Positions 14,665-19,105 of a stretch of 19,105 nucleotides of DNA are shown here, piece after piece. The notes beneath the pieces were generated by a model. It was not told the DNA's origin, ran no database searches, and worked only from the letters and a program-made list of their open reading frames with translations. The stretch's first letter is position 1. Every line of letters starts with the position of its first letter. Made by a program: the position numbers and the translations under genes. Origin of the DNA: Porticoccaceae bacterium (GTDB lineage Bacteria > Pseudomonadota > Gammaproteobacteria > Pseudomonadales > Porticoccaceae); NCBI GenBank assembly GCA_017858295.1, contig JAFMBU010000014.1:1-19105 (forward strand). The letters are read 5' to 3'.

Positions 14665-15345
14665 TCAGCCTAAATGCCCGGTTTTAACATAGATCAGCGC
14701 GCCATCATCTTTGGTATAGGGTCGGTGCTGGCTCAGATGTGGACTGCGCAGCCAAGTGCCCTGGGGATAGGCGCCCAGTTCATCATAGAAGGTCCCTTCT
14801 AGAACCAGTATCTCCTCACCACCCCAATGCTGATGACGATTGAACTGGGTGTTCGGCTGCCATCGGACTAGTGCGACGTGCTCAGCTTGAAACTCATGCA
14901 ATGGCATCACTGAAAGGCCCGCAACCATTCCTGGAAACCATTGGCCAGTGCTGGTATCCAGTATTTTATGCTCAGTATCCTGCTCGTCAAACTGATGTAG
15001 TTTGACAAAAATAGTCGCACCCTCAGCACCCACTTTAGGTGTATGGGAGGAACCTATGGGGTTGCGCACATAGCTGCCTTTTGGGTAGGAATAATGCTCG
15101 TCGGCAAAGACCCCTTCAAGAACCAAAAACTCTTCACCACCGTTATGGCTATGGGACGAAAAGGTACTGTTGGGTGCATAGCGTACAATCGAAGTGGCAC
15201 GAGCGACCTCGTCGCCAATGCGATCTAGCATCATGCGCTCGACGCCCGGCATAGGAGATGGCAACCAACGGTAGTCCTGGGGATAGATTACTACCCGCTG
15301 CTCAAAGTCAGCGTTGTGGCGCATCGGGCTGGGTGTTTTTTTCAT
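14665..15345 (-). CDS. double-cupin protein, ChrR-like cupin domains
   Basis: The protein has 226 residues from ATG 15345, with AAGG about 11 nt upstream; the frame is open for another 69 nt without support. It contains two copies of the same small cupin. The first has metal-ligand candidates H65, H67, E71 or E72 and H101 (SSHSHNGGEEFLVLEG, then GSSHTP). The second has H171, H173, E177 or E178 and H207 (RHQHWGGEEILVLEG, then SQHRP). The motif layout fits the ChrR-like cupin family (Cupin_7), named for the C-terminal domain of the anti-sigma factor ChrR. The N-terminal zinc-binding anti-sigma domain of ChrR is absent, so it is more likely a stand-alone metal-binding sensor or enzyme. It may be monocistronic, as the next gene downstream is 272 nt away. 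Confidence 0.82.
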   Translation of the reverse strand: MKKTPSPMRHNADFEQRVVIYPQDYRWLPSPMPGVERMMLDRIGDEVARATSIVRYAPNSTFSSHSHNGGEEFLVLEGVFADEHYSYPKGSYVRNPIGSSHTPKVGAEGATIFVKLHQFDEQDTEHKILDTSTGQWFPGMVAGLSVMPLHEFQAEHVALVRWQPNTQFNRHQHWGGEEILVLEGTFYDELGAYPQGTWLRSPHLSQHRPYTKDDGALIYVKTGHLG

Positions 15346-15500
15346 CGCGGTGACCTTAGAAGTGCAAGGGTAATATAGTACAGAAGTAATGCCCGGGATG
15401 TTTACGCCAAGCAATTGAATAGCGCACTGAAGACCGCCCTCGAAATTGGCACGTATAGGAATATGTAAAACTAAAGTCTAGACACAAGGCCCATATACAG
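15346..15500. promoter_or_regulatory. divergent intergenic region
   Basis: This 155-bp region lies between the minus-strand cupin gene and the plus-strand gene of unknown function. Read on the minus strand, a TATATT sequence near 15371-15376 could be a -10 box for the cupin gene, but no matching -35 box was found. No inverted repeat long enough to call was seen. Confidence 0.3.
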
Positions 15501-15959
15501 ATGAGCACCTCGATTGAAAATATGATCGATCTAATACGAGACTGTCGACAGCATAACAACGATCGTGGCTCTAAGTTTAGCACTGCCACAATTAGTGATA
15601 TTTGTAACCATATCCGACTCCCCTTTCTGATTGAACCTCTAACAAAAACCGGTCGCTGCGGAAAATCCTCTATGACTCGTGAGAAGGCCTTTGAGCAGCT
15701 CAGAGCCTTTGGTCCAAGCTCCGGTGAGCATTATTTTGCCGAGGCCATGCAGCCGTCGATTGTAAATATTGTTACCCAGAAGAGCGCCCGAGCAAGATGG
15801 ATACATCAGTTAATTCACGAAGGTGAATCTAAGGCTGATGCTATTGCCCATGTCCTGGCACTGTGGATTGTCCCAGACCAGGCCCCTGAACTTGATGCAC
15901 TGAGCTTAAAGCGTGAGTATGAGCAGTGGCTCCAGCTACAAAACAAACCGGCGAAATAA
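15501..15959 (+). CDS. hypothetical protein
   Basis: This is a 152-residue protein that I do not recognise. It has no signal peptide and no hydrophobic helix long enough to span a membrane, so it is probably cytoplasmic. The N-terminal half is basic and contains TGRCGKSSMTREKAFEQL; the C-terminal half is predicted helical (ARWIHQLIHEGESKADAI, then SLKREYEQWLQLQ). The short GKS does not form a Walker A motif. ATG 15501 has no clear ribosome binding site, which weakens the start. It is followed after 116 nt by the intramembrane protease gene on the same strand, so the two may be co-transcribed, but nothing in the protein ties it to protein sorting. Confidence 0.6.
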   Translation: MSTSIENMIDLIRDCRQHNNDRGSKFSTATISDICNHIRLPFLIEPLTKTGRCGKSSMTREKAFEQLRAFGPSSGEHYFAEAMQPSIVNIVTQKSARARWIHQLIHEGESKADAIAHVLALWIVPDQAPELDALSLKREYEQWLQLQNKPAK

Positions 15960-16075
15960 AACCCTCAACTACCTACAAACACCTACTATTTAAAAAGCGC
16001 AGAGAGCAACAGCTAACCAATCTTTCCCCAAGCGTTACACCCTTTACCTATAGTCTTGGCACGAAAAAATTTACA

Positions 16076-16543
16076 ATGCTGATTCCAATTGCAATGAGTA
16101 GTAATCCTATGGTCGAACAAACAGCGATTAAGCACTTTTACAGAGAAAAGAGATTTCTTTTCTTACTGTTTGCGCCCTTGCCAATGTGGATCTATCTCTA
16201 TGCCACTAATGGCAGAGGATATACCTATACTCTGGAGTTCTTTCTAACCTTTGCAGTACTTTATCCGGTTGCTGAAGAGGTTTTATTTCGCGGCTTAATA
16301 CAACCTGCCCTGGGCAAAAAGCTACCGACCAGTAATGCAACAATTTCGACGGCCAATATTATTACCAGTCTGTTATTTTCAGCAGCACATCTGATCAACC
16401 ATTCGCCACTTTGGGCTCTAGCAACCTTTGTTCCTTCACTGGTTTACGGTTATACAATGGACCGCTACAAGACTTTGTATGCGCCGATAATTCTGCACTG
16501 CGGATACAACGCCGGCTACTTTGCAGTAGCCGGCTCGATGTAA
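16076..16543 (+). CDS. mrtJ: CPBP-family glutamic intramembrane protease, JDVT-CTERM sorting type
   Basis: The protein has 155 residues if started at ATG 16076. ATGs at 16094 and 16109 are alternatives, and the frame is open back to a GTG at 15926 that overlaps the previous gene; no start has a good ribosome binding site. The three CPBP (CAAX protease and bacteriocin-processing) motifs are complete: EEVLFR (E67, E68, R72), FSAAH (F101, H105) and HCGYN (H141, N145). Several hydrophobic helices place it in the inner membrane. LYPVAEEVLFRGLIQ, SLLFSAAHLINHSPLWAL, FVPSLVYG and YNAGYF match what I recall of the JDVT-CTERM system protease (MrtJ). It converges on a gene for a secreted protein with a matching C-terminal signal, 17 nt away, and probably cleaves it. 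The gene symbol is given on that basis. Confidence 0.84.
   Translation: MLIPIAMSSNPMVEQTAIKHFYREKRFLFLLFAPLPMWIYLYATNGRGYTYTLEFFLTFAVLYPVAEEVLFRGLIQPALGKKLPTSNATISTANIITSLLFSAAHLINHSPLWALATFVPSLVYGYTMDRYKTLYAPIILHCGYNAGYFAVAGSM
16511..16534. terminator. perfect hairpin inside the 3' end of the protease gene
   Basis: GCCGGCTACT (16511-16520) pairs with AGTAGCCGGC (16525-16534) across a 4-nt loop, a perfect 10-bp stem. It lies within codons 146-153 of the protease (AGYFAVAG), 6 nt before its stop codon region and 26 nt past the stop of the convergent minus-strand gene. On the plus strand a T-rich stretch (TTTCTCTGTTT) begins about 17 nt after the stem, so it may end transcripts from both sides. 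Confidence 0.5.
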
Positions 16544-16560
16544 CCTATTAGTTTCTCTGT

Positions 16561-19105
16561 TTACAGCTTTAGCAGTCTTCTTCTGAACAACAGCACCAGT
16601 CCAATAAACATAATCAATAGCAGTGACATATCAGGTGACTGGTTAACCGCAACAGTACAACCACCTCCACCACCACTAGACTTGTTAATTGTCAGAGCTG
16701 CAGAGGTCACAGTTGTGCTATCTGTACCATCACTGATAGTTGCCGTCACCGTGACACTGCCACCTGTATTGCCTGGCGTTAATGTCGCAGTGTAGACACC
16801 CTCTCCTTGAGCCGTAAAGCTGCCTATAGAGACGTCAGCAACAGTGGCTGTTGCAGTGACTGTCATGCCCTCCAACTGGCGACCATCAGAATCAACTGCA
16901 GTCACTGTCACAGTGGCAGAAGCTGAAGCACCGGCATCCAATTCAGTAGCACTTAATGTAATCGAACTGGCGCTGCTTGGAGGGCCAAAATACAGCGTCG
17001 CCAAACCACTGGGGTCGGTAACAGTTCCGTCGGCAATGCCATCGGTATCGTTAGGGCCACCATCTTCGATAAACAGCTGAATGCAGTTATCACCAGTGGT
17101 CAAACCACTGACATAGAGGCCACTTCCAGGTTCAGGGCAGGCGCCATTTGACGCCGCGGCCGAGGAGATTGCGTTTGTCGCATCGACAACAAAGTCCTGC
17201 CAGCCAGTATTCTCATCAATAAACTTCCTGAACACTGAATTGCTTGGAATTGCAGAGGCAAGGGGCAATACCAGGTTGTAAGACTCACCGGCAGCAGCAC
17301 CTGACACCCTAAAGTCGAACAGACCGCTGGGATATTCATAGTCATCATCAGCTGAACCAGTGACGACCACTAACTGCTCTTCGCTAAGACCTACAGAATT
17401 AGTACCTGCAGAGAATACAGAGTCGCCCAGAGCAATAGTGGTGCCCGCTGGCGCCTGCATTACCTGAGTGGAATCACCGCCCACTGGTGCCAGATAACTT
17501 TCAACAATATTGTCTTGATAATCCGGAATACCATCGCCATCAGAGTCATCTAAACCCTCTTCAGCATCAGACACGCCATCGCCGTCGGTGTCCACTGCGG
17601 CATCAAGAACCAACTGTGCAGCCAGCACTCTTAGCACCACTGATTTAGACGCGCTTAATAGCGGGCTGCCGCTGTCAGTTACCGTAGCGGCAACAGATAC
17701 AGTACCTGCCTGCATAGCACTTGGATCAAAAGTCAGGACCTGCTCTGTGATTGAAACAGCGGCAAGATCGCTAGTGCTAGGGTCCCACTCGAAGGTATGA
17801 GTATCCGCTGCATTCTGATCTGTGTAGCTCGCAGTCACTGTTACCAAGCCATTATCAGCTGAGACAATTCGTCCTTGCTGTTGATTTTGCATAACCGCAA
17901 AACTCAACTGCGGGGCAAGATTCTCTTCAACAATAGTGACGGTTCGCTCAATCACAGCACCCAGTGCTGCATTGGTTGGCTCGCCTAATGTAATCACTAG
18001 GGTCTCAGATACTTCGGACTCGGCATCGGCAACTATATCCACCAGCACAGTGCCTGAAGAACCCTCAGTTATAACTACAGTTTCACTAGCAACATTAAAG
18101 TCATCAACAGCTACAGCTGAACCACTCACTGTAAAGGGAATAGTCACTGGGTAATCAGCGGCATCACCGCTCATAACAAAGCGGACTTCAACTTGACTAC
18201 CCTCTGTGGTTACGGAGGATGGCGTCAAACTCACCAGTGGCAGCACTTTGATGGTTTGAACTGCCGCCTCAACATTTCCAGCGGCATCTTCAACAGACCA
18301 TGTATTGCTATACAGTCCAGACGCAAGCGTATTCTCCAGCAAACTGGCTGTCGGCGTTAGAGCACCATCTTTATTATCGACGGCAGACGCCTGACCCAAT
18401 TCAACTGTTGTCATGCGACCGGTCGCCGACACTACGATGTCATCAGGAATCGTTAATTCAGGTGACAACTCATCTTTGCCGGGATCTGATCCAGCGGCAT
18501 ATTCATCGGCATTGGAAATACCATCACCATCCAAGTCAGCACTGGCGTCATCGGCATTATTGGGATCTAGACCGTTTGCTGTTTCATAAAAGTCCGGCAA
18601 TCCATCAGCATCAGTATCGAGAACCACAACCGACACTGTCGCCGTTTTCGTTGTCGTATTTGAGGCCGCATCTGCCACGGTAAAGGTTACGACTGTGTCG
18701 CCAATGGCAAATTCACCTGGGCGGTCGTCGGTAATATTGGCGCTTATATCACCATCTTTATTATCCACTGCCGCCAGGGCAGCAAAGAACTCCGTCAAAC
18801 TGCTGGCAGTGGCGGCCACCACATCGCCGGGCATATCCACATTAAGGGAAATGGAACCTGGAACCGTCAACTCAGGCACAACAACATCCAAACTCACGGT
18901 CACTGCAGTAACGGCCGTGCCCTGGTTAGCAGCGGCATCTGTCGCAGTAAATGTTAACTGAGTAGTGCCAAACGGGAATATGTCTGGCGCATCATTGCTA
19001 ATCCCAGCAATCACCCCATCAACATTATCACTGGCTGAAGCCGATGCAATTAGAGCCACAATAGCCTCTAGTGATGCAGATACCCCTTCAGATGTACCCA
19101 AGACG
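16561..19105 (-). CDS. large secreted multidomain protein with C-terminal sorting signal (5' end outside window)
   Basis: At least 846 residues are present and the frame is open to the right edge, so the N-terminus, including any signal peptide, is missing. Numbering is from the TTG at 19101. Domains in order: HYR-like repeats at about 15-75 and 85-160; thrombospondin type 3 calcium motifs DTDADGLPD and DLDGDGISNADE at 162-200; a third HYR-like repeat at 214-290; a Calx-beta domain at about 290-395; a cadherin/Ig-like domain at 397-493; more calcium motifs DTDGDGVSDAEE and DSDGDGIPD at 504-527; a choice-of-anchor U-type domain at about 550-705, with CPEPGSGLYVSGL and CIQLFIEDGGPND; and an Ig-like domain at 712-806. 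The end is a sorting signal: GGGGGC (C815), PDMS, a hydrophobic helix (825-839) and RRR (840-842). It is probably exported and then cleaved by the convergent protease. Confidence 0.88.
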   Translation of the reverse strand, partial: VLGTSEGVSASLEAIVALIASASASDNVDGVIAGISNDAPDIFPFGTTQLTFTATDAAANQGTAVTAVTVSLDVVVPELTVPGSISLNVDMPGDVVAATASSLTEFFAALAAVDNKDGDISANITDDRPGEFAIGDTVVTFTVADAASNTTTKTATVSVVVLDTDADGLPDFYETANGLDPNNADDASADLDGDGISNADEYAAGSDPGKDELSPELTIPDDIVVSATGRMTTVELGQASAVDNKDGALTPTASLLENTLASGLYSNTWSVEDAAGNVEAAVQTIKVLPLVSLTPSSVTTEGSQVEVRFVMSGDAADYPVTIPFTVSGSAVAVDDFNVASETVVITEGSSGTVLVDIVADAESEVSETLVITLGEPTNAALGAVIERTVTIVEENLAPQLSFAVMQNQQQGRIVSADNGLVTVTASYTDQNAADTHTFEWDPSTSDLAAVSITEQVLTFDPSAMQAGTVSVAATVTDSGSPLLSASKSVVLRVLAAQLVLDAAVDTDGDGVSDAEEGLDDSDGDGIPDYQDNIVESYLAPVGGDSTQVMQAPAGTTIALGDSVFSAGTNSVGLSEEQLVVVTGSADDDYEYPSGLFDFRVSGAAAGESYNLVLPLASAIPSNSVFRKFIDENTGWQDFVVDATNAISSAAASNGACPEPGSGLYVSGLTTGDNCIQLFIEDGGPNDTDGIADGTVTDPSGLATLYFGPPSSASSITLSATELDAGASASATVTVTAVDSDGRQLEGMTVTATATVADVSIGSFTAQGEGVYTATLTPGNTGGSVTVTATISDGTDSTTVTSAALTINKSSGGGGGCTVAVNQSPDMSLLLIMFIGLVLLFRRRLLKL
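16567..16692 (-). other. tripartite C-terminal sorting signal (JDVT-CTERM-like)
   Basis: This segment encodes residues 805-846 of the large secreted protein: a five-glycine run and a cysteine, a ten-residue spacer ending in PDMS, a hydrophobic helix of about 15 residues, and an RRR stop with a short basic tail. The order motif, helix, basic cluster is that of a membrane-embedded processing signal. JDVT-CTERM is named for a motif with I or L, D, V, T; here the corresponding residues would be P, D, M, S, so the match is partial. Confidence 0.7.

Noticed and set aside
15926..16075. N-terminal extension of the protease from GTG 15926
   Set aside because: It overlaps the previous gene, has no ribosome binding site, and the added residues are basic and unlike the rest of the family, so a start near 16076 is preferred.
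16561..19105. Repetitive sequence in the large gene as a CRISPR or satellite array
   Set aside because: The repetition comes from Ig-like and calcium-binding protein domains; there are no regular identical DNA units.

Overview
The window looks like a chromosome segment of a free-living, probably marine gammaproteobacterium. GC content is moderate, most genes are tightly packed, and several protein types are common in the heterotrophic SAR92/OM60-like groups: a DUF3422 protein, a FadJ-type multifunctional enzyme, a TauD-like oxygenase and a JDVT-CTERM-type sorting pair. The assignment rests on protein character only; there is no rRNA or tRNA gene here, and no phage, transposase or CRISPR array was seen.

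Left part (1-5062). A DUF3422 membrane-anchored protein and a saccharopine-dehydrogenase-like NAD(P) oxidoreductase lie on the minus strand, separated by a strong hairpin. The oxidoreductase is divergent from a plus-strand multifunctional beta-oxidation enzyme (enoyl-CoA hydratase plus 3-hydroxyacyl-CoA dehydrogenase).

Middle left (5063-8453). A three-gene plus-strand ABC transporter operon follows: a PhnD-like binding protein that most resembles the putative selenate-binding clade, an ATPase, and a permease that is two PhnE-like modules fused in one chain. A candidate promoter and a short leader hairpin precede it.

Middle right (8484-14392). Five minus-strand genes form a very tight operon, in transcription order: a YidK/SGLT-like sodium:solute symporter, a Gfo/Idh/MocA oxidoreductase, a xylose-reductase-like aldo/keto reductase, a TauD/TfdA Fe(II)/2-oxoglutarate oxygenase, and an exported alpha/beta hydrolase. 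It reads as uptake followed by stepwise oxidation and reduction of an unidentified sugar-like or polyol-like compound. Upstream are a 12-bp tandem repeat that could be an operator, a dispersed-repeat-like element, and a gene for a double-cupin ChrR-like protein.

Right part (15501-19105). A small protein of unknown function is followed by a CPBP glutamic intramembrane protease with all three active-site motifs. It converges, with a 17-nt gap, on a very large secreted multidomain protein whose 5' part lies outside the window. The large protein ends in a Gly5-Cys / hydrophobic helix / Arg3 sorting signal. The two form a probable dedicated protease-substrate surface-sorting pair of the JDVT-CTERM (MrtJ) type, which is the most interesting system in the window. 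A perfect 10-bp stem hairpin lies inside the last codons of the protease gene.
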